Below, piece after piece: positions 1 to 10,599 of a stretch of DNA of 64,000 nt. Where the stretch lies: the NCBI GenBank assembly GCA_034401135.1, contig JAWZSP010000006.1, forward strand, positions 2,976,001-3,040,000. Direction: 5' to 3'. The stretch is from Volutella citrinella (taxonomy: Eukaryota > Ascomycota > Sordariomycetes > Hypocreales > Nectriaceae). The notes under the pieces were generated by a model. The model saw nothing but the letters and a program-made list of their open reading frames with translations. It did no database searches and was not told the DNA's origin. A program made the position numbers and the translations under genes. Position 1 is the stretch's first letter. Each line of letters starts with the position of its first letter.

Positions 1-30
1 GGCCCAATCTAACATGATGTCGCTCTACAG

Positions 31-398
31 GCGAGGCACTCGCGCAGTGCCTCCAGGAGTCGGACTGTGTCATGGTCGACCGAAACCGAGCCGCCGACTG
101 CATCCGCGAGCCCCTCGTCGACACCCTCCCCCTCAAGTGCCGGCAGCTCAAGAAGGGCCTTGGCGAGTGCAAGCGCGGCATGGTCGACATGCGCAAGCGC
201 TTCCGCGGCAACATGCCCGTGCAGTACCGCACAATGGAGGCCGCGGAGGAGGGCAAGGGATACCAGCTGTACGCCGGAAAGCCCGCCTTTGCCGGTGCCG
301 TCAAGGAGACGAGCGGAAACGAGCCGATTCCTCAGGACTGGCGCGAGGCTGAGAACGAGAAGTACCGAGCCGAGATGGCCGCTCAGCAGAAGAAGTGA
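31..398 (+). CDS. PET191: Cytochrome c oxidase assembly protein PET191 (COA5), 3' exon
   Basis: This is the last exon of a small intermembrane-space protein needed to assemble cytochrome c oxidase (complex IV). The window opens inside an intron: a CTAAC branch site lies near base 10 and a CTACAG acceptor ends at base 30. The reading frame then gives REALAQCLQESDCVMV, which matches the family N-terminus, and continues past the first visible ATG (72). The cysteine pattern is intact and includes a CX9C pair (CRQLKKGLGEC) followed by KRGMVDMRKRFRGN, the most conserved part of the family. The stop is at 396-398. The first exon, with the start codon, lies off the left edge. Family identity is known from homologues; membership is clear from the sequence. 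Confidence 0.9.
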
Positions 399-1549
399 TG
401 GGATGGATGGACTGGGTCAGGGACTGGTCCGATGTTGGCGGGACTATCGATGGCCGCCCATAGGCGTCGGATGACGATATCTCATGAAATCCCAACTCGA
501 GCGAGGAAATGGGGGAGATGTGCGAAGACATTGGCTCTCTCTCGTCCAAATATTCGACGCCGATCGTTGCTCTGCCACGACCAGGCTCGCAGCGATTGTC
601 ACGCCAGTGCTCACATCTGACGGAGAAGCAAACTCTGGCCAATTTTCTGCCATTTCCAAAACCAATGTACATATAACCTGTATCACTAAATAGTATTGTA
701 TGATGGGCGTCATGTAATGCCAATTTCGCATCATTGTTGCTTGAGGTTTTCTGCCTGTCATGAGCTGGTTGTTCCCTGCTTGATCGGGTTCCAGTCCACG
801 GGTCAGCCATGATACATGCATTCCCAGCCAGATCAAAGTCTCATATAGCGTTTGAAGAAGCGAATTTCAGGTCCCTCTTGCCGAGGGGGGAACTTAAAGT
901 GAGAAAGAACGATAGTCAGAGCGCGTCACTATAATTAGCGTCACCGTCTGATGGCTGACAACTCTCATTCGACAATTGGCCTCGACGCGGTGGCATCCAA
1001 CCCCGGCTCCGCCGTGCCGTGTGTTGCGTCCGGCCCGAGCCCGGGGCTGTGCCGCGTCACCTCCGGTCTTAACGTGGAAATTGCCCCCGTGCCCATTCGC
1101 TTTCTTTTATCAGTTGCTCGTCCCAGCCGAGAAAAACACGACGAGCATCGCCGCGTCCCTTGATTCCTGATTCCCTTTTATATATTTTTCTTATTTTTGC
1201 CATTGGATATTCTTGCGCTCCACGCCCCGTGTCTCAAGCTTGGCACCCTTGGAAGCATCAGCCCTGCCACCGGCCCCCTTTTCACTCCTTGGCAAACGCC
1301 GTCTGTCATCGCCAAGCTCCTAATAATTCACACTCGTTCTGATTATCCTCCCTTCATGCTCGATTTCCTTCCCACAGCGACCAAACTCTCGCGCAGCCAC
1401 CCCCTTGGGACGACGCCATTCAACGACGGTCGCCCTCATCCGGTAATGCGGCCTAGCTGCCCTCCACTAGCCTCTTCTTGCTAGGCCCTGTCGTCATCGC
1501 CTTACCCGCCACCACGCAGTGTCGTGTGCTCACCCAGCCAGCATCTCCC
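399..1549. other. Intergenic: PET191 3' region and PPN2-like upstream region
   Basis: No gene is seen in these 1.15 kb. ORFs on either strand have no family character. The right half is pyrimidine-rich, with an AT-rich stretch near 1180-1200, and probably holds the promoter and 5' leader of the next gene. Confidence 0.6.
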
Positions 1550-2782
1550 ATGGTCATCATGATCTCCCAGTCGCAGGCTCGCTTCCTGGTCCTTGCCGCC
1601 ACCATTTTCTGCGTCAGCAGCCTCTACTTCTGTGTCTCGCGCCTGGTCAATTATTCCTTCCAAGAAGTCGAGCTTGAAATCGAGACACCCAATTTTATTG
1701 TTCAACTAAACCGCCCCGACTCCCGCATGTCGTACGGCATAAAGGCCCGACCCGCCTTGGAAGGCGTCCACCTCAGACAGGCTCTTCCTCACAAGTACAT
1801 TCCTACCTTGAAGAATGGTCGTCGCTTAGTCGTCGTTGGCGATATCCACGGCATGCTTGGCCCTCTAGATCGTGTGTTGAAGGAAGCCAAGTTCGACACC
1901 AGCCGGGACCACCTTGTTTCCGTCGGTGACATGATCAACAAGGGGCCCAAGTCCCCAGAAGTTGTTTCTCGTCTCATGGACCTCGATGCTAGTGCGGTTC
2001 GCGGAAACCATGAAGACCGTGTCTTGCTGGCTTGGGACACGCTCCAGCAGCAGCAGGGTGTGGAGGCCTACCTGGACTCGGATGAGCTTGCAGAGAAGAA
2101 AGGCATGAGTGATGATATCAAAACGGCAAGGTCGCTTTCCGAAGCCCAAATCAAGTGGTTAAAGGGCCTTCCGGTCATCCTCACTGTTGAACCATTGGCC
2201 ATGTACATTGTGCACGCCGGCCTCGTTCCGGGTGTGCCCATTCGAGAACAGGATCCATGGGCGGCGATGAACATACGCACAATCCGTTATCCTCGCGAAG
2301 AGTACCGTAAGCAAGAGGAGAAGGATAAATCTCCCCCGGAGGAAACCCCCACCGACGGGGGATCACCAGAGGATGCAAACAAAGCCCCCCAGCATCGCCG
2401 CCGCGAGGACGCCGATGCAAAGCCCGCTGCCGAGAAAAGCCAGGAAGCCAATTCCGACCCGTCAGCGGCCCAGCCGACAGTCGAGCCACACCGTCCCGAC
2501 CGTGACGTCTGGATTCCGTCCGACGCTCGCTTCGGCGAGCCCTGGGCTGATCTCTGGAACCAGCTGCAAAACGGCCTAAACGAAAGCGATCGCCGTTCCA
2601 TTGTTTACGGCCATGACGCTAAAACTGGCTTCATCGAGGGTCCCTTCACCTACGGCCTCGACTCGGGCTGTGCCAAGGGCCGCGCTCTGACTGCCATGAT
2701 CATTGAGGCGACGGAGTCGGGCTGGAAACATTCAACCGTACAGGTCTCCTGTGATAAGAGCAAGAGCGCCTGGTGGTTCTGA
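1550..2782 (+). CDS. PPN2: Membrane-anchored calcineurin-like phosphatase, PPN2-type endopolyphosphatase
   Basis: A metallophosphoesterase related to the yeast vacuolar zinc-dependent endopolyphosphatase Ppn2, which cuts polyphosphate chains internally. The metal-binding blocks occur in order: GDIHG (about residues 97-101 from the chosen start), GDMINKGP (126-133), GNHED (152-156) and HAGL. A single hydrophobic segment right after the start (FLVLAATIFCVSSLYFCV) fits a type II anchor with the catalytic domain in the lumen. The frame is open from 1478, but the ATG at 1550, just before the membrane segment, is the better start (410 residues); 1559 is also possible. A charged, proline-rich insert of about 65 residues (roughly bases 2305-2500) splits the catalytic domain near its C-terminus. 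No intron is needed. Class is firm; the polyphosphate substrate is inferred from the family. Confidence 0.8.
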   Translation: MVIMISQSQARFLVLAATIFCVSSLYFCVSRLVNYSFQEVELEIETPNFIVQLNRPDSRMSYGIKARPALEGVHLRQALPHKYIPTLKNGRRLVVVGDIHGMLGPLDRVLKEAKFDTSRDHLVSVGDMINKGPKSPEVVSRLMDLDASAVRGNHEDRVLLAWDTLQQQQGVEAYLDSDELAEKKGMSDDIKTARSLSEAQIKWLKGLPVILTVEPLAMYIVHAGLVPGVPIREQDPWAAMNIRTIRYPREEYRKQEEKDKSPPEETPTDGGSPEDANKAPQHRRREDADAKPAAEKSQEANSDPSAAQPTVEPHRPDRDVWIPSDARFGEPWADLWNQLQNGLNESDRRSIVYGHDAKTGFIEGPFTYGLDSGCAKGRALTAMIIEATESGWKHSTVQVSCDKSKSAWWF

Positions 2783-3303
2783 GATGGGATCTGGAGAGGA
2801 GTTCAGGTTTAATTGACAGGATATGCTGGGCAGGGTTATGATTTTAGGCGTCACGGAACATGATACAATTAGTAGGGGTCATAGGATGGCAAGTGGGACA
2901 TGCTCCGTCACTTGCAAATTGGAAGTCGGCCAAATGCCGTTCCGACTGCATCATTTATACCAATACAGATAATACAGCGGCACTCAAATGCAGGAGCGGG
3001 GCGTGGCTTTTGGTTCATTCATTCATTCTATTGCCACGTAAAAATCTATGGACACTTTGTTCCCATCAGTCCAGTCAACAGCCCGTTCAGTCATGGTTCC
3101 AACGCCAGCGAATGACATGGGCCGAATGTCCCTGTCGATCCATGGAAATACCCAATCATCAGTCCACGTAAGTAAGTTGGCCAACAACATGATGGAACCC
3201 CCACCTCAGATGGGCCTTGTCACAGGGAGTTGCCCTCCAATGTGTTTTCATGTGGTTCAATTTTTTGCTTTTGTGGGGAAAGGATTATAGCCTATATGGC
3301 CAT

Positions 3304-4888
3304 TTAGGCGAGCTTCTCCTTGAGGATGTTCTTGAGGGTGACAGCATCAGCGGCAAACTTGCTGATACCCTCACGGAGCTTCTCGACGGCCATCTGGTCC
3401 TCGTTGAAGTCGAAGCGGAAGAGAGCCTCATCGTTGATGTAAGACTTCTTCTCAAGGTCGAGAGCAGCGGCCTGGGAAGCATCGAGCTTCTTGGGGACGG
3501 CCTCGTTGGAGTTGAGAAGGTCCTCAAGCAGGTTGGGCTGTGGCAACTCTGGTTAGCATCATATCATCATCATCTTGTGTGTGCAAGTCGCAAACGTACG
3601 GAGATGGTCAGGTAGTCACAGCCAGCAAGCTCAGTGATCTCGCCAGTGTTGCGGAAGGAGGCACCCATGACAATAGTGTTGTAGCCGAACTTCTTGTAGT
3701 AGTTGAAGATGGCCTTCACAGAGGAAACACCGGGGTCCTCCTCCTTGGAGTAGGTCTTGCCAGTGTGGGCCTTGAACCAGTCAAGGATACGGCCGACAAA
3801 GGGGGAAATGAGGAAGGCGCCAGCCTCAGCAGCACCAATGGCCTGGACAAGGGAGAACATGAGAGTCAGGTTGGTGTTGATGCCGTGGTCGCGCTGGAGG
3901 ATCTCGGCAGCCTTGATACCCTCCCAGGTGGAGGCGATCTTGATGAGGATGCGCTCCTTGGGGATTCCCTGCTCAGCGTAGAGCTGCACACGACTGTCAG
4001 TGCTAGTTGACCCAGAGATTGACCGTTTTCAGTGCGTACCTCAATAAGGTGGAGGGCCTTGTCGACGGAGGCCTTGGTGTCGAAGGAGAAGCGGGCGTCA
4101 ACCTCGGTGGAGACCTTGCCGGGAACGATCTTGAGAATCTCCTTGCCAAACTCGACCAGGAGACGGTCAAGGGCATCGTCGACCTGCTGGTCAATGCTGC
4201 CGCCCTTCTTCTTGGCGTAGTCGATGGCAACATCGATAAGAGCAGCGTACTCGGCCTTCTTGGAGGCAGCGAGGATCAGGGAGGGGTTGGTGGTGGCATC
4301 CTGAGGCTTGTACTTGGCGATGGCTGACATTCAAAATCAGCTCCATCATCACACAAACATGGCTCTGTCATGCTATCCGCGGCTGTGAAGCTCTGGCGGG
4401 GTACGTAGAGAGGGGCGGTGGGAGGTGGGCAGTGACGACAGTGCGGTTTCGTCGATGGAGGGGTAAGGCGGTGGCAGGAGGGAGCAGTACTAACAGGCAA
4501 AGTCACCTGTTGAAAAGTGGTTAGCAACGTGGCCGCAATGATATGATATTGGGGGGGGTAGTAAGTACCAGAGTCGGACACGACAGTCTATTTGTCGCAA
4601 AGCAAGGCAAGCGGTCAGCACATCCAATTCATCGAAGGGGAGGGGGGCGAGGGGGGGCAAAAAGTTGGGCGACGGCGAAGCTAGCTTGAAGGGAACGGGC
4701 GTCGAGAGCATCCATATGTTTGCCTCTTTGCACTGGCTACCTGCGCACTGCAAAAGAGCCAATGCAGACAAAATCGACGCCTGGTTGCGATCCCGTCGCC
4801 ATCATGGCCGTCGCTCCTCATCTTGCATTCAATCGGGAGGTAGCAGACATACGGTGCCGGAGGCCTTGAGCTGCTCAAGAGAAGACAT
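3304..4888 (-). CDS. TAL1: Transaldolase, six exons including a 12-nt microexon
   Basis: Cytosolic transaldolase of the non-oxidative pentose phosphate pathway, transferring dihydroxyacetone units from sedoheptulose-7-P to glyceraldehyde-3-P. Exons (minus strand): 4888-4853, 4587-4569, 4506-4495, 4323-4040, 3983-3600 and 3537-3304, giving 322 residues, the usual length. The start reads [12 protein letters not shown]. Exon 2 supplies TVVSDSG, exon 3 only GTGACTTTGCCT (GDFAS), and exon 4 continues [17 protein letters not shown]. All phases close. Signature DATTNPS and the Schiff-base lysine in [12 protein letters not shown] are present. Four of the five introns fall in the first half, three of them within the first 23 codons. 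A start at 4330 (MSAIAK) looks open but would lose the conserved N-terminus; that ATG lies in intron sequence. Long antisense ORFs here are codon-bias shadows. Confidence 0.93.
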
Positions 4889-6853
4889 GATTGTAAGATG
4901 GGTTCGTGTGTGGTGAGGTCTTTCGAAGGAAACTCGAAAGCTCGGTTGTGCAGATTGGAATGGATGAGAGGGGAGAGGAGAGAGAAGATGCAAAAGAGAA
5001 TGGAGGAGGAAGAATGCGAGAAATAGTAGTAGCCGTACGAAAGGCCATGGACTCACGACTCGGGCGTTTCGCCTCCCCTCCCGCTCCGGGTGTACAGGTA
5101 CCGCCTTGAGCTACAACTGGCGCCGCATCACCATGGTACCGCCAACCTGGAGCATCTGGTTGCCCCTCCAAACCGCCCGCTGTTGTTCGCACGTTATTGT
5201 GGCGGGCTGCGCTATGCTTGGGGGTGCGACCTCCGCTAGCACGACCACCACCACCAGAACCCCCACCTGCAGGAGGTCCGTCGCTTCGTCATGCCAAAGG
5301 TAGCAGTACATCCCGCGTCCCCCGGAAGCCCAGGCTCATGAGCACTCACCTCGAGACGAGCCGAGCCAATTGTCTCGCCATGCCTCCGAGGCACACGTCG
5401 TCCCGAGTCCGCAGAACGACTATCTGGATTCCGACTGGTACTGCGGGATACTACAATGCGCTATTTCGCAGTCTCCCAATCCCAGCAACGTTGACTCCTG
5501 TCTGTCCAGAACAACAGCCACGGCCCCGGAACTGGCCACCTCATGGGGTATCCGGGAACATAATCCCAAGCGCTCGTGCAAGCAAGCGCACTTGCAAGCG
5601 CACCTACTGTGGGATGCCAGCTTCGCCGCTAGTTTGGGCAGGTTCGACCGCCCAGCCGCCTCATAAAATTGGCCAGAGACAATGAGACAGGAACCTTAGC
5701 GTCGACGCGGTTGCCCCTCCCCCCACCGGACAACATCATTCCCCTCCCCCTCCCCCCACTTTCCACTTTTTCCTTCGCCATGTCCCAATACCTGAGCCCT
5801 TTAGCCCGTCCCCGTGGTGTGCTGGCCGTGTTCCCTCATCTCACCGGCGGCTCACGCACGCCGTGTCTTCGCCATGCTCGCCGCCGACAGCGGACCCCTG
5901 TACCGCGTCGGAGTACTGTCCTCCGTCATCACCCATCATCATAGCTTCTCCGCGCAACTCTCGCCGGAATTGCTGGATCAGGCCGGCGCAAGCGCCCACT
6001 CATGAGACGCGATTACATGACCAACGATGGATGAACTCACTTGCTTTCGCTTCGAGATTCTGCGCGCCCAAACTCCGTTTCCTCTCTACCTGTAGCATCA
6101 CGCCTGACTAGCCCTTGCAACACCACACCAAACATGCATCCACACTAAGGAATATCATGCTCGTGTAAGCATGTCGCAACGTGAATAATGAACTCAAACC
6201 AATTACTCAAGTCCGAGCATTCCGGCCCGTTGCGGCTTTGCCCCTACATACGTAAAAGCAGAACCCTCATGATTTCCTTGATGAGACAGGATACATTGAA
6301 GCCTGACACACAAACCGTCTCCGACACGTGGTGGGGAATGTGACGTCCTTTGGCTGGCTGTGTTTCGCGGTTCCCGGATGATAAATTGCTCTTCCTCATT
6401 AGACTTCGTTGTTTTGACGGAAAGAAATCCGGCGGACCTGTCAACCCCGACAGAGCCCATCGCAGCCAAGATGGAAGCCGGCGGAACGCTAGCAACATGA
6501 CCCCTCCCTCACACACCTGCCGGATTTCATGGGCCCCAGATTCTACTCGGGCGAATGAAAGGGCTGCCAAGACCATGGCGTTCTCAACGTTCCCAACTAT
6601 GCCCGCCGTGTCTCTGGGTGTAAAGTGGAGCCAACAAGTTTCCAGTCGAGTCCTAAGATCAATGAATGTGTCCACACAGGAATGATTGTCATGGTGGGCA
6701 TTTTTTGTTGATTTTTACACTACAGTTCTCATCTCTCCTTCCTGCCCTTGCCGCACGAAACCGCATATGCCTGCTTTTAAATACTACCATATTGTGTCGC
6801 CTCACCAGCCTGAAACCAGAAAGATGTGCTTTTCAATTGCTCCAAATGCACCC
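4889..6853. other. Intergenic between TAL1 and SND1
   Basis: Almost 2 kb without a supportable gene. The left part is the TAL1 promoter and leader; the right end is the SND1 3' region. ORFs such as 5197-5685 (+) are proline/arginine-rich with no domain. No tRNA or tandem array was recognised. Confidence 0.55.
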
Positions 6854-9508
6854 TTAATCCTCAGTGATATCGCCGTACTCCCACATACCAAGTCGATCCT
6901 GCTTGGCCTCGCTCTCAACCACCTTTAGGTGCTTCAGGTACGGCTCAAAAGCCTTGCTGCGCTCCCATGCCTTGAGCTTCTTGGGCACCATGCCGTAGCC
7001 GTTGGCAACAACCTCCTTGTTGATAGAGTCATTGGGACCAGGGAGCTCGTTAGACGACTTGGTGTCGTATAGAGTAATGTAGCTAACATTCTCCTTGTTG
7101 TCGACAAAGTCAAAGTTGCCCACCAGTCGCTTGCCTTCAGTCAGCTCCGCGATGAAGCCAATGGCATCGGCAAAATAGTCAGCACCGGTAGGGAGCTGCA
7201 CAAATGACAGGGAGGCATCGACGGCCTGGGGCTTAAGCTTCTGGGCGCCGAACTTGGCCTGGTCCAGAGCTCGGAGCTGAGACCAGGGCACCTTCTCAGT
7301 GTTTCCGTAGTCGATGTACAAGACCTCGGCCACCTTGGCAGAACGGTCGTTGGCACGCACGCGAGCACGGTACCACTGACCATCAGCGGAGAACTTGGCT
7401 GAAACGTACTCGCCAGTCTTGGGGGCGTCTGCCAAAGCCTTGTTGTTCTTTGAATCCAAGTGGAACTTTCGGAACTCGCTCGTCAGACTCTCAAGAGCGG
7501 CAGTCCCCTTTCCAATCTCCTGGATCTTGAGCTTGCCATTGCCATCAATGTTGGTGATGACAACGTCACGGTAATCGGCAGGCTTCTTGTCCAGCGTCAC
7601 TTCAGTCTCGGGCTCATCGGCGGGAGCTTCCTCCTCGTCCTCCTCATCCTGAGAAGGATCCCAGTCCTTGAAGAGACCCTTACGGCCCTCCTTGGCTCGC
7701 TTCTCGGCAGCAAAAAGCTCACCGGGGTTGCCCGTCTTCTCGGCCGAGTAGGCGTGCACGGATGCCAGACCCTCCTCAACCAGAGCCTTGGCAAAGTTAT
7801 CCCGGCCAACATACAGGTCGCCGATGAAACCACCGACCTTATCCATGTCGTGAATGTCAACCTCGCAGTCTCGCTGGTTGCATCGTCGGTTAGCAAGGTC
7901 GAGAGCCTCCTTGCCGAAAGGCTCACCGCCCTCGCCATCAGCCCGGGGAGCTCGCGGGGCACGGATGCCACCAAGAACCATGGTGAGCTTAACATTCTCA
8001 CGGGGGATAAGAATGGTGAATCGCGAGCCGGCCTTGCAGAAATCCACAATTGCGGGCACCTTCTTCTGTCGCTGGAGGGTGGCAAGCATGATCTTGGCCT
8101 TCTGGGTGTTCTCGGATAGGTCGAGATATTGTCGTGCCTTGTTGGGCTTCCCAGACCACATTCCCTTCTTCTCCTCCTTCGCCTTCTCCTGAGCTGCCAG
8201 GAGTTCATCGTAGTTGGGGGCTCGGTCTGTGTCGTCCTTGCGATGGCGAATGACAGACGCCCATCCGTTCTCAACGAGCGCGAGGCCAACATTCGTGCCC
8301 TTCTCAGTAACGGTGGCAACTTCTCGGGCCTCGAAACCCTCTGTGGCAGGCTTCTTGCCATCAATGCTGATGCGCACATTCTTGCCAATGAGCTTCTGTC
8401 GCAGGAACTCCTTGGCCTCATCACGGAATGGGCTCTCGGAAGGCTCGCCGGCACGAGGTCCTCGAACGCTGCTAAAGTTGATTCGCTTCTCAGCGTCACC
8501 AGCCTTGTTCCTCACCAGAATGGTATCGGCGCCAAGAATCTTGGACACGATCATGTCCTGATTGCCACCCTCGGCCTTCGCCACGTGGTGCTTGTGAAGG
8601 CGAAGCTTCTTGGATTGAGCTTGCCTCTCCGCCGCTCGGAGGGGGGCCATCTTGTCGCCTAGCATAGTCGAGTGGAAGTCGTTGCATCGGGCGAGACCAT
8701 CCTGAAGCAAAAATTCGGCAATGTTTCCACGCGGGTGAAGGATAGTTGCGACGAGTTGTCCTTGGGGGCTGGCGCCAACAATCTCAACCTTGACCTTGCG
8801 CTGAAGCAGACGGGTCTCGACGAAGGCACGAGCTTCGTTTCCATACTCCTCCGCAGGCTGGGTGGCACCAGTCGAGGGCAGCGTCCTCTCAGTTGCGGGC
8901 GTGCGAATACCTGCAAGCAGGGTCATGGGCTGAACGTGCTTCTTCTCGGACAGCAACAGCCGGACCAGCAATCGATCACCACTCAAAATACGCTCGACAA
9001 CACCGTCAACAGTCTTGCCCTTCCACTGAGTCATGAACTCAGGGCCACCAAGGTCGTTCTGAACCTCGATGATGCCACCAGTGCCAACCCACAAGCCTTT
9101 GTTCTCAGCCTTGGCTTGGCTCTCAAGAGTGCGGAGCTTCTCGAGTCTGTCGAGGAGCTCGTCTGAGTCGTCCTTACGACCAGCATCCTCACGGACCTTG
9201 AGCCAGCCAGCCTTCACCAACTCGTCGGGCAAATCAGTTCCATCCTTGAGCTTGGCAGTACCAAACTCGCGGCCTGAAGTAGGGATAGTGTAAAGAACGG
9301 TGGCTTGGACAGGCTTTCCAACAACAAGATTCCTGAGATACTCGCGAGACTGGAAAGCAAAGGGCTCGTCGCCCTCACGCTTCAGGTGGGGAGCAGAGAC
9401 GTAAGCGAGGGAAAGGATTCGCTCGGCCGAAGGGTTGTTCGGGCTGGTCAATACCAGAGTGTCACCACTCAGCACACTCTTAACATTGCCGACGAAGGTT
9501 TTCGACAT
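6854..9508 (-). CDS. SND1: Tudor staphylococcal nuclease (SND1 / p100 / Tudor-SN)
   Basis: An RNA-binding scaffold and nuclease-fold protein involved in RNA processing, stress granules and RNA decay. From the ATG at 9508 (MSKTFVGNVKSVLSGD) it has 884 residues with the usual order: four SNase-like OB repeats (about 5-160, 185-325, 335-480, 505-650), a Tudor domain (around 700-760, with WYRARV, EVLYIDYGN), and a partial fifth SN fold to the C-terminus. The acidic linker DEEDEEEAPADE separates SN4 from Tudor. The frame is open 14 codons further to 9550, but a CTTGGCAG acceptor sits there, so the upstream part is probably leader joined to a 5'UTR intron. The CDS itself has no intron. Family assignment is strong; the role in this fungus is inferred. 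Confidence 0.93.
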   Translation of the reverse strand: MSKTFVGNVKSVLSGDTLVLTSPNNPSAERILSLAYVSAPHLKREGDEPFAFQSREYLRNLVVGKPVQATVLYTIPTSGREFGTAKLKDGTDLPDELVKAGWLKVREDAGRKDDSDELLDRLEKLRTLESQAKAENKGLWVGTGGIIEVQNDLGGPEFMTQWKGKTVDGVVERILSGDRLLVRLLLSEKKHVQPMTLLAGIRTPATERTLPSTGATQPAEEYGNEARAFVETRLLQRKVKVEIVGASPQGQLVATILHPRGNIAEFLLQDGLARCNDFHSTMLGDKMAPLRAAERQAQSKKLRLHKHHVAKAEGGNQDMIVSKILGADTILVRNKAGDAEKRINFSSVRGPRAGEPSESPFRDEAKEFLRQKLIGKNVRISIDGKKPATEGFEAREVATVTEKGTNVGLALVENGWASVIRHRKDDTDRAPNYDELLAAQEKAKEEKKGMWSGKPNKARQYLDLSENTQKAKIMLATLQRQKKVPAIVDFCKAGSRFTILIPRENVKLTMVLGGIRAPRAPRADGEGGEPFGKEALDLANRRCNQRDCEVDIHDMDKVGGFIGDLYVGRDNFAKALVEEGLASVHAYSAEKTGNPGELFAAEKRAKEGRKGLFKDWDPSQDEEDEEEAPADEPETEVTLDKKPADYRDVVITNIDGNGKLKIQEIGKGTAALESLTSEFRKFHLDSKNNKALADAPKTGEYVSAKFSADGQWYRARVRANDRSAKVAEVLYIDYGNTEKVPWSQLRALDQAKFGAQKLKPQAVDASLSFVQLPTGADYFADAIGFIAELTEGKRLVGNFDFVDNKENVSYITLYDTKSSNELPGPNDSINKEVVANGYGMVPKKLKAWERSKAFEPYLKHLKVVESEAKQDRLGMWEYGDITED

Positions 9509-9550
9509 GGTTGAGGCGACAAGGGGAACAGAAACGGTGAGATCTGCCAA

Positions 9551-10279
9551 GGTATACAGTTAGCTTTACAGAACAGGGCAGCTCATAACTCTGTATATAT
9601 GCTGTCTCTGCCAGCATGACAAACCCCCCAAGGAAGATCCAGGATTCCCCCCAACCCCGGTGCAAAATGAAAGATGTATGATGGGATAGACCGCTCGCAA
9701 CGGTTCGGTAGCATAGCACGTGCTTCGCGTGGCCTCGAGCTTCCTCGAAGAAGTGCACAAAATACAGGTTCCGTGGGCAGAGAGATTAGACGGCCCGGGA
9801 TATCGAACTTACCTAGCCGATAGAGAGCAAGCTCTTATATATAATTCCTTGCTCGAGAGCTCTAGAGAATCTCGAATCAAGGACAGGTCAAGGGGGGAGG
9901 GAGCTTGGGGAGGAGGAGGAGGTCAAGCGATCTGGCTTGTCTGGCCATTCAATTTTGTGGGGTGGTGCGGGGCGCCGGCTGTGATTTACAGCGAACCTGC
10001 CAAAACAAAGCATACTGATTAGCGTCCAAGCTTGGATGGAGCGGTGGCTCCCAAGCTGGCTAGACATTACAAGGGGAGCTGGCCTCAATTCATCAAGGGT
10101 TTTGTTAGGTACAACAACAATCTCCTGGATTCTTCCGAAGCTCTGTGGGCACTTTGACACAGCAGTCACACACCTTCTGGAGCTATGTGGGAAAGTGCGA
10201 CAAGGTCAATTAGGGCACCTGCCCATGGGCTGATTGAACGCCTCCCCCTCCTTCCTTCTATGGCAATATACGTACCGTA
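9551..10279. other. SND1 leader and upstream region
   Basis: Holds the probable 5'UTR intron of SND1 (acceptor near 9550) and a GCACGTGC palindrome near 9717-9724. No ORF with family character is seen. Confidence 0.4.
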
Positions 10280-10331
10280 CCTACAGTCAGTTGAGCAGGC
10301 GCGCACAGGGCTCATATGACCAATAGTAGCT
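10280..10331 (+). repeat. Left copy of an imperfect direct repeat flanking the APH gene
   Basis: CTACAGTCAG, then GAGCAGGCGC, ACAGGGCTC and CAATAGTAG, in the same order and orientation as a second copy at 11952-12011. The copies differ by substitutions and small indels. Confidence 0.5.
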
Positions 10332-10599
10332 CCAAGTCACCACGATCCTAAACGTTTCTACAGTCGCTTGCGTGCTCGACGAAGCTGCGCCGGCTCCCGA
10401 ATTGCATCGACTGTACCCTTTTGGCTTCTTCCTTCGCATCGTCCGCGAACTAATGACGCAATTGCCGGTCACGTTTGACTTACTGAACCGCTGCCTGCTT
10501 GTTCAAGCCCACCCTTTCAGCTCACAACTCCCACTAGGGGAACGATGCTGACGCGAACTTGCTAATCGCCACGACGATCAGTACAATCAATGCTCCTTG

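Noticed and set aside
301..836. Minus-strand ORFs (169 and 130 codons) downstream of PET191
   Set aside because: No domain, low-complexity composition, overlap the PET191 exon.
3217..4327. Long plus-strand ORFs over transaldolase
   Set aside because: Antisense shadows of a strongly codon-biased gene; no family character.
5197..5685. 162-codon plus ORF
   Set aside because: Proline/arginine-rich with no recognisable motif; likely noncoding.
7460..8662. Plus-strand ORFs of 219 and 177 codons over SND1
   Set aside because: Antisense to SND1 and explained by its codon bias.
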